This document shows, one piece after another, positions 23,281 to 33,992 of a DNA stretch of 64,000 nt. The notes under the pieces are model-generated. The model worked only from the letters and a program-made list of their open reading frames with translations, did no database searches and was not told the origin of the DNA. How positions within the stretch are numbered: position 1 is the first letter of the stretch; every line of letters begins with the position of its first letter. The position numbers and the translations under genes were made by a program. Source of the stretch: Arion vulgaris (lineage: Eukaryota > Mollusca > Gastropoda > Stylommatophora > Arionidae); NCBI GenBank assembly GCA_020796225.1, contig CM036767.1:20032927-20096926 (forward strand), written 5' to 3'.

Positions 23281-23441
23281 ATCCAATTTGCGAGTTCTGC
23301 AATGTGTAGAGACAACAACTGCATAGGAATGACAGTGAGGATGCCCTGTAGGCAATCAATAGTTTGTGGAACATCAATGAACTGACTTACAGAGGACTGT
23401 GTTTCTATATCACCAGAAGTGCATATCAAAAGTGGATCACC
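23281..23441 (-). CDS. GFPT: GFPT exon w14
   Basis: It encodes GDPLLICTSGDIETQ, then VPQTIDCLQGILTVIP and MQLLSLHIAEL, matching the end of the second SIS domain. The acceptor tatctacag is at 23442-23450 and the donor gtaagt follows 23281. The conserved LRxxDVDFPRN stretch should follow AEL; the bases cgcaaattggat would give RKLD if one base were inserted after gaact, but as written they give ANW. The acceptor region is the source motif of the 43-bp array at 24107-24583. Confidence 0.95.
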
Positions 23442-23534
23442 CTGTAGATAGACATATTTCACCATGTACAGCAAGTAAATCAAGTTTCTGAATAAAATTA
23501 TTTAGACAGCATTTTCACAGAGGACGGAAAACTC

Positions 23535-24060
23535 GATAGGGAAATATAGACAAGATGCCAAAAGCAAATGCAGTGATATACCAGCTGGCACCATTACTAC
23601 AACACAGAAAGATCAAGATGGAAATGAAAAGTCTGATGATAAAAAGTATTTTTCTACCAACACTTTGTTACCAGTGCCAAACTTGGTCTCTGACAGCAAC
23701 ACACCACAGAAAGCTCACCACATGCGAAATCAAATGCTTGAGGAAGGCAGTGGGGGTCATCAGGAAAGATAGACTACGAAATGAGCACACTAGTAGCAGA
23801 GTGGGCGTAACTTTGTGCATCAAATACAATGAAAGACAACAAATGCAGTGGTCCGGACATTCAATGAGAATGGAATACAACCAACCACCAATAAAAGCAT
23901 TCATAAATAAAGAGATCATGTACCAGAGCCAAGGGAAGACCAAGAAAAGATGGATAGACAATATCAAGACCACACTAAATAAACACGGATATAACACAAC
24001 AAGGCGACTCATTTGGCCCTGGGAACGCAAATTAAAGCTCCACACCAACACTTAACGGCA
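23535..24060 (+). mobile_element. LINE-S-related fragment
   Basis: The open frame 23555-24055 (166 aa) reads MKSLMIKSIFLPTLCYQCQT, LTTCEIKCLRKAVGVIRKDR, MQWSGHSMRM and KTKKRWIDNIK, a post-RT LINE C-terminus without RT motifs. The frame is unusually intact, but nothing suggests a host gene. Confidence 0.75.
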
Positions 24061-24106
24061 AGAGTGGACAACCAATTCCATCATCCACCTGGGAAAGACA
24101 ATGGAC

Positions 24107-24583
24107 ATAATGATCCCCTATAGATAGACAAATTTCACCATGTACATAATAATGACCCCCCTACAGATAGACAAATTTCACCATGTACATAATAATGACC
24201 ACCCTACAGATAGACAAATTTCACCATGTACATAATAATGATTCCCCTACAGATAGACATATTTCACCATGTACATAATAATGACCACCCTACAGATAGA
24301 CAAATTTCACCATGTACATAATAATGATTCCCCTACAGATAGACATATTTCACCATGTACATAATAATGACCACCCTACAGATAGACAAATTTCACAATG
24401 TACATAATAATGACCACCCTACAGATAGACAAATTTCACAATGTACATAATAATGACCACCCTACAGATAGACAAATTTCACAATGTACATAATAATGAC
24501 CACCCTACAGATAGACAAATTTCACAATGTACATAATAATGACCACCCTACAGATAGACAAATTTCACAATGTACATAATAAG
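24107..24583. repeat. 43-bp minisatellite (11 units) derived from the exon w14 3' splice site
   Basis: Each unit is of the type gtacataataatgaccaccc followed by tacagatagacaaatttcaccat. The segment tagatagacatatttcaccatg also occurs once at the w14 acceptor (23441-23467). The early units alternate two variants; the last five are uniform. Confidence 0.95.
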
Positions 24584-24694
24584 CATATGAGACTTAGTTT
24601 TGTTAATTTAGTTTCAATTTGGACTATCTTCATTGCACTGGGTACTAGAAAACCAGTCTAAAAAAATAAAGGCAGTGGTGTCTTTAACAACCAT

Positions 24695-24935
24695 AACAAC
24701 CCCTTGTTAAACCATTCTTTGTAATTTGTATGTGATCCGAGCCTAAGAACAATTGTACGTTGTGTCAGTTATGCACCTACAAGTAGACCAGCACATCCAG
24801 TTTCTGCTATGCTTTTTATTGACTAGGGTAGCTTCTCTAGTCCCCTACCTCAAGTCGCTTCTTACAACAAGCCTTGTAGGTCGCAGTGTTACTATTTGCT
24901 GCTTCCCATGCAGGCCCTGGCAACACACAGGCGTA
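24695..24935 (-). mobile_element. SINE-B
   Basis: Read inversely it contains ggttgttatgg tail remnants, the cctacaaggcttgttgtaag module and a cgcctgtgtgttgccagggc 5' end. Confidence 0.85.
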
Positions 24936-25039
24936 ATGAGTATATGAGACTTGGTTTAGTTAGTTATGTTTCCATTTGGAATATCTTCATTGCACTGGGT
25001 ACTAGAAAAGAAAAACTAAAAATAAAGGCAGGGATGTGA

Positions 25040-25155
25040 AGTTGATCTCACCACCAATCGTGTGCCGTTGGGTCAAAGAAAAATGTCAGGACTAACAGTG
25101 TATTCCTTAAACATACCACAAGGTATGAAAACAGGTTCTTCACTTTTTTGAAGCT
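25040..25155 (+). mobile_element. SINE-E 3' fragment
   Basis: Only the end is present: tcaccaccaatcgtgtgccg, then the ataccacaaggtatgaaaac terminus. Confidence 0.65.
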
Positions 25156-25179
25156 ATGATATTAGCACCTTTTGGCATG

Positions 25180-25812
25180 ACACATTTGTTTTCATGCAGG
25201 TGTAAAGGGAAATGAAAGCAGCGATAGGCTTGCAGGTATGGCTGCTGTAAAAAGGAGGCGAGCAATGGACCAGGATATATAGTCCCTAAAGGAGAGAGGA
25301 TGCGTATATGATTCAAGTTTAAAAGGGTTTTAAAGCCGAAGGATTGACTTCATTGCACTGGGTTTTACCCCATATGGCTCAGTCCTTCTCAGCAGAAATG
25401 GCACGCCACCTGCCGAGAGTATTGCACAAAGCACAAACTCCGTAGCTCCAGCAACAATCCTAGGGTCTCTGGAAAAACTGCACTCGTAAAAAGAACGGAG
25501 CGGTCCGGACTCGAACCCCGACCTTTGACTCACAAGGCAAAGGGCTTAACCACTTAGCCACAGAGACCCCACATACATGATTCAAGTAAAAGTAGTGAAT
25601 CTAACACACTAACCAGACTGTAAGAATTTCAAGTCAAATGTGGTGTAGCTAGACAATAACAATATGCTGGTGGCCAAATAAAAATAGTAAACCAACAAAG
25701 AACCTACATTGTTAGTCGTCACACACTGAGAGGGAGATCGGAGCACTTACGGACTAATTGGTTCGACTTGCAGTGATGATTGTCCAACAACTAAACTAAA
25801 CTAAACTTTTCT
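25180..25812 (+). mobile_element. LINE-H fragment split by SINE-C
   Basis: 25180-25318 and 25577-25812 join as one LINE-H copy. Around 25225 it carries an uninterrupted cttgcaggtatggctgct, the empty site for the MITE at 12842 and the L element at 26145. It ends in actaaactaaactaaac. Confidence 0.85.
25319..25576 (-). mobile_element. SINE-C, best-preserved copy
   Basis: The minus strand reads gtctctgtggctaagtggtt (A box), ggggttcgagtccggacc (B box), the ggcaggtggcgtgccatttc body and a gcaatgaagtcaatccttcg end. Target duplication atgattcaagt at 25308-25318 and 25577-25587. Confidence 0.9.
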
Positions 25813-25919
25813 TTACCATTTTCTTTGATCCCTACTCGCTTAGCCAGACTGCAGTGATGCAACCTAATATCAGGAACACTACTTGTAGTCCCTACACTGA
25901 ATGTTGGCTACTTGCTTGT

Positions 25920-27765
25920 TTTGCTAATTATTATAGTTATGATTTGGCTTGAATCACAGACTTTTATCCATGCATGTTTTCTCAGTGACTCAATGAGTAT
26001 GCTCAGCAAGATTGAAACAGGATGGGCTAGGAGACATTGGATAGAATCGCTGGGGAGGTCTAGGCTGACAAAGATCAGTTTTATTTTTGTGTCAGGGCAT
26101 GCAGGTGTAAGGGGAAATGAACGTGCGGATAGACTTGCAGGTATTCTTCTTTTCTTCGATCGTTCTGGGCCTGTTTTAATCATTCTCATTGTGATATATA
26201 AACCGCCAACAAACGTAATGTCGTGCACCAGCCTTCAGCACCTATTGGAGCCCAGTTGCTTATCCTTCGGTGGGGTGTTCGTTTCAGCCAGCTTTTGATT
26301 TACTAGGGTGAGCTTTCCCTAGGGTACGATCAGCTTTGCCGTATTTTGGGCTTTGTGATCTACGCCGGGACAGTGAGTTACGCTGTTTATGCCGTTCTGA
26401 CTGAGAAATATTTCTCGGGGCTTGTAAGCTTATCCTCGGACGACGTCTTACTCGTATAAGACACCATGTAAAGTATCGGCCTTCGCCAATGTTCAGACCG
26501 AACTTCCTGTTTGATCCGTACAATGTCGGCCTTGCTTTACCGTTCATTTTTTGAGTTTGATCCGGGGAAGGATCATTCTCAGCCTTTTCTAAGCAGCGAT
26601 CGTACGTGGCAATTTGCAATTGACCTCGAAGCACTGGCATGGGGCGAGTACAAACAATGTAGAGGGTCGTTTCAGTCGGCGCTATCAGCGTAACTGGGGT
26701 TTGCGCGCCGCCATCACCCGCCCGGTTATTCGGGATGTTAGTTACGACTGGAATCAAACCTTGCCCGGTTTCCCCAAGGCTGGCAGTTCCGTTAGGCATC
26801 ACCAACCTCAGTTCTTCCGGGAATGTTAATTTTTATCGCACAGTACCTTGCACGGTTTTCCAGGGCGGGTAGTTTCGTTATGCACTAAAACGCAACTTGT
26901 TCTTTTGCGCTTGGCAAACCTCGCCCAGTACATGTATCTGCACCAGGCTACCAGTGCGGGGTGAGCTGCAATCTTCTCTCGCACCAACACGAGGGTAGAC
27001 TTTATTCTCGGTCCTGTCTTATTTATTCTTGCCGACGGGCTGGCAATGTTTGCCCCTCCTCAGGGCTTTGCCCCTCCTCAGGGCTTCGAGCTTCGCCCTA
27101 CGTGGGCATACGTTTGGTCACTGGATGCACCTCTCATCCATGTCTGAGACGTTTCTTTGCTGTTTCTTTGCGTTCAAGGACTTGGGCAATATCTTGTTGG
27201 ACATCGGTCAGGAGATTTGTGCATTTTATTTGTATGTATCTTTATCGTATTTCCGTACTTGCACTGCTACCACTACCAGTAGTTTTCTCTCCCCGATCCC
27301 TGCCCTCTTAGCCAGACCAGAAACCAGAGTCTGTTTCCAGGGTCACCGCGTGGAGGTTAGGGGCAGGGTCTTGGTAGCGCCCCTCGCTAGCCCTGGCTCA
27401 TGTTACCACTATGACCTCATGAGCCTTTTGACCCCGACTTGCAGGTATGGCTGCTGTCCAAAGCGGACGAGCTATGGACCAGGCTGATATTATAAATTCC
27501 TTAAGGGAGAGAGGCGTGTACATGATTCACGTAATAGCGGTGAATCCACAACACTAACCAGACTGCAAGAACTCAAAGTTAAGTGTGGTGTAGCTCGATA
27601 AGAACGCTATGCTGGCAGACAAAGAAGAATTGTAAACCAACAAAGAACCGTGTCGTTAGTCGCCACACGCTGATGGACATACTGAGGAGAGATCGGAGCA
27701 CTTATGGACTAATTTGTTCGACGTGCAGTGATGGTGATCCGACGACTAAACTAAACTAAACTATA
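25920..27765 (+). mobile_element. LINE-H RNase H/3' copy split by the L element
   Basis: 25920-26144 reads VMIWLESQTFIHACFLSDSM, then FIFVSGHAGVRGNERADRLA (RNase H core with SDS, GHxG and NERAD motifs); 27436-27765 continues GMAAV and runs to the actaaactaaac end. The interruption is 26145-27435. Confidence 0.85.
26145..27435 (-). mobile_element. L element, copy 2 (complete, 13-bp target duplication)
   Basis: A 1291-bp insertion flanked by gacttgcaggtat (26132-26144 and 27436-27448). Its minus-strand 3' end is GA-rich (cgaagaaaagaaga) and resembles the SINE-A tail, so retrotransposition is likely. A 173-residue minus-strand frame (26284-26805) exists, but the matching region of copy 1 is not open, so I treat L as non-autonomous. 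Confidence 0.85.
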
Positions 27766-27803
27766 GTTATAAGATTGAGAACAATTTTCAAATATCAACT
27801 TAC

Positions 27804-27842
27804 ATGTCTGGCTTTGACTTGCTGCAGCGCATTAATACATTT
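27804..27842 (-). CDS. GFPT: GFPT exon w13 (39 bp)
   Basis: A 13-codon exon reading KCINALQQVKARH, matching human KCQNALQQVVARQ. Acceptor tttcag, donor gtaagt, phase 0 on both sides. It is too short for ORF scanning but unambiguous in context between w12 and w14. Confidence 0.96.
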
Positions 27843-27904
27843 CTGAAAACAAGAAATCACAGATTTCAATAAGAAACAAAAACTGAAGATAAATTATTTT
27901 AATA

Positions 27905-28215
27905 CTTTCTTTTCTCCAATCCTGTTTTGCCTCACAGTGTCAGGATAAGAAGAGATTTATAGAACAGGCTTTTGTGTGTGCTTTGTAAGCAGTGTTTTTC
28001 ATCGCCTCTGTTATCTCTTGAGGTTCCCCATTTGTGAGGAATGTCTTCTGCTTTGTATCCACTGTATCAGAGTAACATTATTCTTTGAGTCTGTTGGTAA
28101 TCTGCTTACGTGGCCGAACCATTTAATTTATTGTTTCTTGATAAAGTTCAGTACTGATGTTATACCCATTTTATTCTAATGTCTAATTCTAAACCAGTCT
28201 CTTCTTGTTACTCCC
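27905..28215 (-). mobile_element. LINE-S 3' fragment
   Basis: Minus-strand remnants of the NFIKKQ.IKWFGH.SRLPTDS-type C-terminus and the SLFLS end, as at 37495 and 60955. Confidence 0.65.
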
Positions 28216-28224
28216 AGCATTCTG

Positions 28225-28668
28225 CATAGATATTTCATCTCTGTAGTTACTAATGGAACATTGACAAAGCGGCAGAGAAGATCATTAATGCCTTTGAATG
28301 CAAATGCTACAGAAGAGTACTTAGAATATCATGGATAGAGAAAGAACAAATGCTTCTGTTCTGCAACAGCTTGATATTAAAGAGAGTTGGCTATTAGAGA
28401 GCATAAAAACAAGGACAATTAAAATGTTTCAGACACATCAAACAGCATGCGTGCCTAGAGAAAATAATTTTGGAGGGAATGGTGCCTGCAAGAAGAATGA
28501 GAGGAAGACCTAAAAGATGATGGTGCAAGATGTCATTGACGATCTGAGAATGACTGCTGCTGATGACAGTCAACTTGCATAGAACAGAGAGTTTTCAGGA
28601 CTGCTGTCATGAGAGCCAAGTTCCGAAAGGGACAAGCTACTTGATGATGATGATGAAGACTAGTTTTC
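28225..28668 (+). mobile_element. LINE-D C-terminal and 3' end
   Basis: Frames read AFECKCYRRVLRISWIE, later RGRPKR/WCKMSLTI-like, and end in GAT repeats; matches 8010-8195 and the inverse of 60668-60915. Confidence 0.7.
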
Positions 28669-29016
28669 TTCTATCATTTGATGTCAGCGTCCAGGTTTGG
28701 CACTGATAGTATAATGTTGGGAGAAAGATTTGTGTTGAACAATGCTCTTTTAGTGTTCATGGACACGTTTTAGCACAATCTACTAAAAGTCATATATAAA
28801 AAGATGCTAAGAACAGAAATTAGTAAGCAATTAACATGTATGTTATGGCTCCCCAGTAAGTGGTGCTCTGGAAGAACTATAGAACTGCTTGGTCCAGCAA
28901 GCTTCAATATGTTGATCTTTAAAACTAGCTTGCTAAACCATGGTTTTTTATCTTGTCTTCTTCTTCTTCTTAGTTCATCCGCTATGAATTCAGGTGTAGT
29001 CAGGACACCCAGTATC

Positions 29017-29274
29017 GTCCTCTTCTTCAAAGGCTCCATATCGACCGCTTGTTAACCACTCTTTGTGATTTGTATGTGATCTGACCCTAAGAGTGATTGT
29101 ACGTTGTGCCAGTTATGCGCCTACAAGTAGGCTAGCACATCCAATTTCTGCAATGCTTTTTTATTTACCAAGGTAGCTCCCTAGGCCCCAACTTCAGTTG
29201 CCTCTTACAACATGCCTTGTAGATCGCAGTGTTACTATTCTTTGCTCCCTTGCGAGCCCGGCAACACACTGGCG
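29017..29274 (-). mobile_element. SINE-B
   Basis: Full-length layout, from cgccagtgtgttgccgggct through the ctacaaggcatgttgtaaga module to the ggtcgatatggagc tail. Confidence 0.88.
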
Positions 29275-29329
29275 TCTTTCTTTCAACCTTTGCCTCTCAC
29301 TTCGATGTCTGTTTTATGTTATAATGCAT

Positions 29330-29565
29330 GTTATGTTGTGTTATGAATATCAAAGCAGGCATTGAAGTGGGATGCAAAGGGTTCAAGAAGAGTGACTCTA
29401 GGAGACCCTGAATGAACTTTGCTGAGGAGGCAGGAAATATCGGTCTCAGTTCCATGGAGAGATTAGAGCTGATTGCTCAGGATAAGTGGTATGGAGAAAT
29501 TACTTGCAGGCCCTATGTAAGTATAAGTGATGCGAGAGGAATGTTATTATTATTATGTTGTGTTA
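29330..29565 (+). mobile_element. LINE-R 3' end
   Basis: The stretch aagcaggcattgaagtggga, then gaaatatcggtctcagttcc and an ATT tail is the family 3' terminus. Confidence 0.75.
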
Positions 29566-29578
29566 TGTTATAAACTCA

Positions 29579-29749
<171 letters not shown>

Positions 29750-29809
29750 CTACACAAAATTCAACAAATATACAACTTCAATTAATAAATTGTATATAAT
29801 GTATAAAGA

Positions 29810-30205
29810 TATTGGAAAATGACTAAAGATATAGAAAGCAAGTTGACTGCATTTGAAAATAGATGTCTGTGAAAAATAATGAATATAAAATGGAATGAAT
29901 TCAGGAGAAGTGATGAAATCAGAGAAATGTCTGGTCAACCACAAGTGACAACTTATAAAAAAAGAGAAGATGGAGATATGTTGGACATACCTTGAGGAGA
30001 AATGATCAACAAATATCAAAGCAGGCATTGAAGTGGGATGTAATGGGTTCAAGAAAGAGAGGACTTTGCTGAGAGAGGCACGAAATATCGGTCTCAGTTC
30101 CATGGAGGAGATTGAGAGTTGCCTAGGATTGAGCGGTAAGGATAAATTATTTGCAGGCCCTACGTAATGTATAACGGTATGAGATGAATTATTATTATTA
30201 TTATT
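29810..30205 (+). mobile_element. LINE-R C-terminal and 3' end
   Basis: Sense copy of the 21405-21955 family: KMTKDIESKL-like start, RNEFRRSDEIREMSGQPQVT, later AGIEVGCNGFKKER and an ATT tail. Confidence 0.8.
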
Positions 30206-30300
30206 TTAAAGACTGACCTAGATATCCTGCATATCGAGGAGCATTGGCTCATAAATAACATCATGATCCCGTAAGATGAAATATTTTAAAACTGTACCTG
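30205..30300 (+). mobile_element. Short LINE tail piece
   Basis: gaggagcattggctcataaataacatcatg also occurs at 5035-5065, so this is a fragment of the same LINE tail. Confidence 0.5.
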
Positions 30301-30358
30301 TAGTTATTTTAATGTATTCTTGAATATCTTAATATTGTAAATACTTTTATTTTAATCA

Positions 30359-30538
<180 letters not shown>

Positions 30539-30769
30539 CTATATTTAATATGACTGTTTGTAGAAAATTTATGGTGGATAAATCAAGATGCTCAAGTCTT
30601 GCAGATATCTTTCCTTGTCCACTTCTTACATTTTTCAAATAACTACAACACTTAATGGCCATTTTTAAAATTGTTAATATCTTGGCCACATAATTAACAA
30701 CAATGAAGATGGTGAAAAATCAAAATGAGGCTGTAAACAACAATTTGGACGGTAATTAGTAATGCAGAA

Positions 30770-31600
30770 CTTTAGTTTAGTCGTCGGATCATCATCACTG
30801 CACATTGAACCAATTAGTACATAAGTGATACAATCTCCTTCACTGTATATCTCTCAGTATGTGGCAACTAACAACACCAGTTTTTTTGGTTACTATTCTT
30901 CTTTTGGCTACCAGTATAGTGCTCTTGTCTAGCTACATCACATTTGACTTGGTATTCTTGCAGTCTTGTTAGGGTTGTAGATTCAGTCCCTTTACTTGAG
31001 TCATTTACACAACCTTTCTCCCTTAGTGAGTTCATCTTCTGCGATCGGCCCTGTGAATTCAGGCATTAGTCATGGCACCTGGTATTGTGCACCTGACTGA
31101 TTTTTGCGTGAAGCCTGCTTACCATTTGACTGGTGTCCCTCGCCATAAAGGCAAGCCTTCGCCATCTTCAGAGGTAGCTTAAATAAATTTATAATATCAG
31201 CATGATCCATTGCTTGCCGTTTTTGCAGCAGCCATACCTGCAAGCCTGTTGGCGCCTTTAATTCCTCTTACACCTGCATGCCATGGCAAAAAATAAAACT
31301 GTTTGTTGTCAGACTAGAACTGTTGTTGTCGACTAGAACTCCAATCATTGTCTTTGAAGTCCAGCCTGCTTCAATCTTCCTGGAGCATACTTATTGAGTC
31401 ACTGAAAAACATGTATGGAAAAGTCTGTGACTCTAACCATACCATTGCTTTAGTTACTGCCATGATTTCCATAGTGAGACTGCTCGTAGTCACTGCAAAA
31501 TGACCACTGTCTTCCTTCACAACATTCCGTCTGACTTAAACAGTGAAATTCAATGAGCTTCACACTTGTCGAACCACTGACCCATCTGTGTAGTATGAAG
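30770..31600 (-). mobile_element. LINE-H copy, long, with a foreign block inside
   Basis: The inverse of the family runs from the ttagtttagtcgtcggatca end (30775) up through RNase H remnants (actcaataagtatgctccag = SDS-MSML, 31378). 31030-31190 contains a block related to 5110-5210 (ttcagaggta ending) that is not in other LINE-H copies. Confidence 0.7.
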
Positions 31601-31734
31601 AACTTATGGCGTAAAAGATAAGTTTACAGAAGTAACACTTTTTAGGACATGCATTTCTTTTTGTGACAACATATGGATGTGAATTATGTACCCTTACACA
31701 AGCAGTCTTTCTCCCCACATTTTGTTACCAGGCC

Positions 31735-32010
31735 AAACTTGGTCACTGACAACAAATGAATCAAGAAACAACAACAAATTAAATGGTTAGGCCATGTAAG
31801 CAGATTACCAACAGACAGTACACCTCAAAGAGCAATGCTGCTCCGATACAATGGGTACAAAGCAAAAGGCCGGCCACGCAAAAGATGGACCTCAGCGATA
31901 ACAGAGGTGACGAAAGACACTATCTACGAAGCGCATAAGGGCCCATTTTAGAAATCTCTTCTTGACCTGACGCTGTGAGGCAAACAGGATTCGAGAAAAG
32001 AAATGACACA
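31735..32010 (+). mobile_element. LINE-S C-terminal fragment
   Basis: Frames read KQQQIKWLGHVSRLPTDSTP, LRYNGYKAKGRPRKRWTS and an ITEVTKDTIYEAHKGPF-like end; the closest to intact among LINE-S copies here. Confidence 0.75.
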
Positions 32011-32204
32011 AGCAATAAAGAAAATGTAGAATCTTTTGAAACAAAGTCCCACAGAAAAATTCTAAGAATGATGTTGAATTTCAATCACAAGAATACAATG
32101 TAATTTGTCTCCCCATCTCCTCAGTGCTGTCCAGTACAGATCTAGTTTCTTCCAAACCATAGAGGGTGCTTGGATACTGCCCAGTAGCGTACAAATTTAT
32201 ACAT

Positions 32205-32915
32205 ATAAATTGGTCTCTGTGGTGTAGAGGTTAGGTGCTCGCCTCTCATGCCAAAGTACCCAGTTCACTCCATTGTCGCACCACCTGGATATTTTTCCAG
32301 AGATCCCTGACCTCAGTGTAGGTGAGATCGGGTTCCTATTGGAGACGAACGATAAAAACATAGGTCCTGTGTTCAATTTGAGCATGTAAAAGAACTCTTG
32401 CCAGTTCAAAATTGAGAAGAGCAGGCTGAAAAGCCGCTGCTCAATCAAAATTCATTAGTCAAGATTAGAAATAAAATCCCTACAAAATATCTTCACCATC
32501 TTCAAAATTACATCGGAGACCCTCGCCGGTGCTACAGCATTCGTGCACTGCAGCTGAGATCTTCCTGTGTAAGAAAGAGATCCGAGCACACATGGTTACT
32601 CACCGAAGTGGAATGATGATGGTCCTATCTTCTTCTTCTTTGTGTTCATTCTTTATGACCAATTTTAATCACTCTTTGTGATATGTTTGATCTTTGTCAT
32701 GAACGAGTATACGTTGTACATTGGTTTGGTAGGCCCCTAAACACAAAGACTTCTACACGTTTAGGACATGTGCATCTGATTTCAGCCAAACCTCCTTAGT
32801 CGCCTCTTGTGACATGCTTGGCAGGTAACAGTGGTTCTATTCTTTACACCCCAAATTTGGGCCCGGTAACCACTCGGGTGAGATGGTCCTATCAATGAAT
32901 CAATCAACGTTTAAG
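32205..32915 (+). mobile_element. SINE-F, full length, split by SINE-A
   Basis: Head tggtctctgtggtgtagagg and tgctcgcctctcatgcc, a long body with atccctgacctcagtgtagg and tggttactcaccgaagtg, ending ggtcctatcaatgaatcaat. SINE-A sits in its last bases. Confidence 0.88.
32629..32881 (-). mobile_element. SINE-A, full length, nested in SINE-F
   Basis: Standard SINE-A layout; target duplication gatggtcctat at 32618-32628 and 32882-32892. Confidence 0.92.
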
Positions 32916-33016
32916 TCACTGACATGATTTTTAAAATATATAACCCCACTTCATAGTACCACATCTACTGAGTTATTCTGTGACATTTGATAAATAAGAT
33001 AAAACAATTAACACAC

Positions 33017-33131
33017 CTGGCAGCTCTTTAAGCCCATCAATGATCTCTTTCCTTCTTGCTTGCATGGAGATTCTATCCTCACTCATCACAAGAGCAAACA
33101 GGATTAGTGAAATGAACTGGCTGGTATAAGC
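33017..33131 (-). CDS. GFPT: GFPT exon w10
   Basis: It encodes [20 protein letters not shown], then [18 protein letters not shown], the helical link between the two SIS domains. Acceptor tttcag, donor gtgtgt, phase 0 to 1. Confidence 0.97.
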
Positions 33132-33289
33132 CTGAAATAACAAGTTAGCTAAATTGTATTTTTGCGTCTCATTAATAAAAGATAAAGGATTGTATCCTCT
33201 GTGTTTCCATGTTTTGGAAGATATCCTTCAATGAAGAAGATGGAAATGTATAAATAAATTATGACATCAGGGTTCATTTTTGTAATCTA

Positions 33290-33310
33290 GATATATATAT
33301 ATATATATAC
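33290..33310. repeat. (TA)n microsatellite
   Basis: A run of about ten TA units. Confidence 0.95.
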
Positions 33311-33639
33311 TAGCAAATGTATCCATTCTTCGCACAGGGATTTATAGGTCTCAAACACTGCGAGACTGAGCATATTAAAGAGACATGCACCATCTCGTCA
33401 CCCGCATAACTTCAAAATCAGCTGCTTTCCCATTAATAAAAATATGTTTACTCTCCATTATACTTCGATTAAACAAAATAATACCTTGATAAAAGCAAGG
33501 AGAGTATTAAATAGCGGTAAACCAGTCAAACTAAAAAAGAATGGAAAGCTTCAATACTAACAATAATTGAAATGATTATAAAGTTATCAAATAGTGACCA
33601 GTGACCAGATGTGTTAAAATGTCAATAAATAACTACAGC

Positions 33640-33992
33640 GGTACAACATAACCGTCGCCAGAGCTAAGATTTTTAGAGTTGGCAGTGCACACCAACAACC
33701 CATTTCAAATATTATAAGGAAACGACGGTGGAAATATTTAGGTCATGTGCTTAGATCAGACGAAAAGAGACTAAATCGACAAGTCCTTATGTGGTCACCA
33801 GTTGGAAAAGAAAACGTGGAAGACCAAAGACCACTCTTCAAGAACCATCCAACAAGAAAGTAAACTATTGGGATGTAAAACCATACAAGATCTGCAACTG
33901 CTAGCAAAGAACTGTATCACATGGAGATCTAAAACCTCTGCCCTATGTGCCGATTTGGTACGAAAGAAACAAACTAACTAACTAACTAATGC
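33640..33992 (+). mobile_element. LINE C-terminal fragment (WKYLGH type)
   Basis: The plus strand reads ISNIIRKRRWKYLGHVLRSD, then RLNRQVLMWSPVGK, with a decayed end and an ACTAA-like repeat. It resembles LINE-R in motif order but has its own 3' end. Confidence 0.6.

Noticed and set aside
25319..25576. tRNA gene (A and B boxes)
   Set aside because: The boxes belong to the head of a dispersed SINE-C with target duplication; no full cloverleaf or anticodon stem is evident.
26284..26805. 173-residue frame as a host gene
   Set aside because: It is inside the L element, lacks a recognisable domain and is not open in copy 1.
29750..30103. 117-residue minus-strand frame beside exon w12
   Set aside because: Antisense to the LINE-R fragment at 29810-30205; no splice or motif support.
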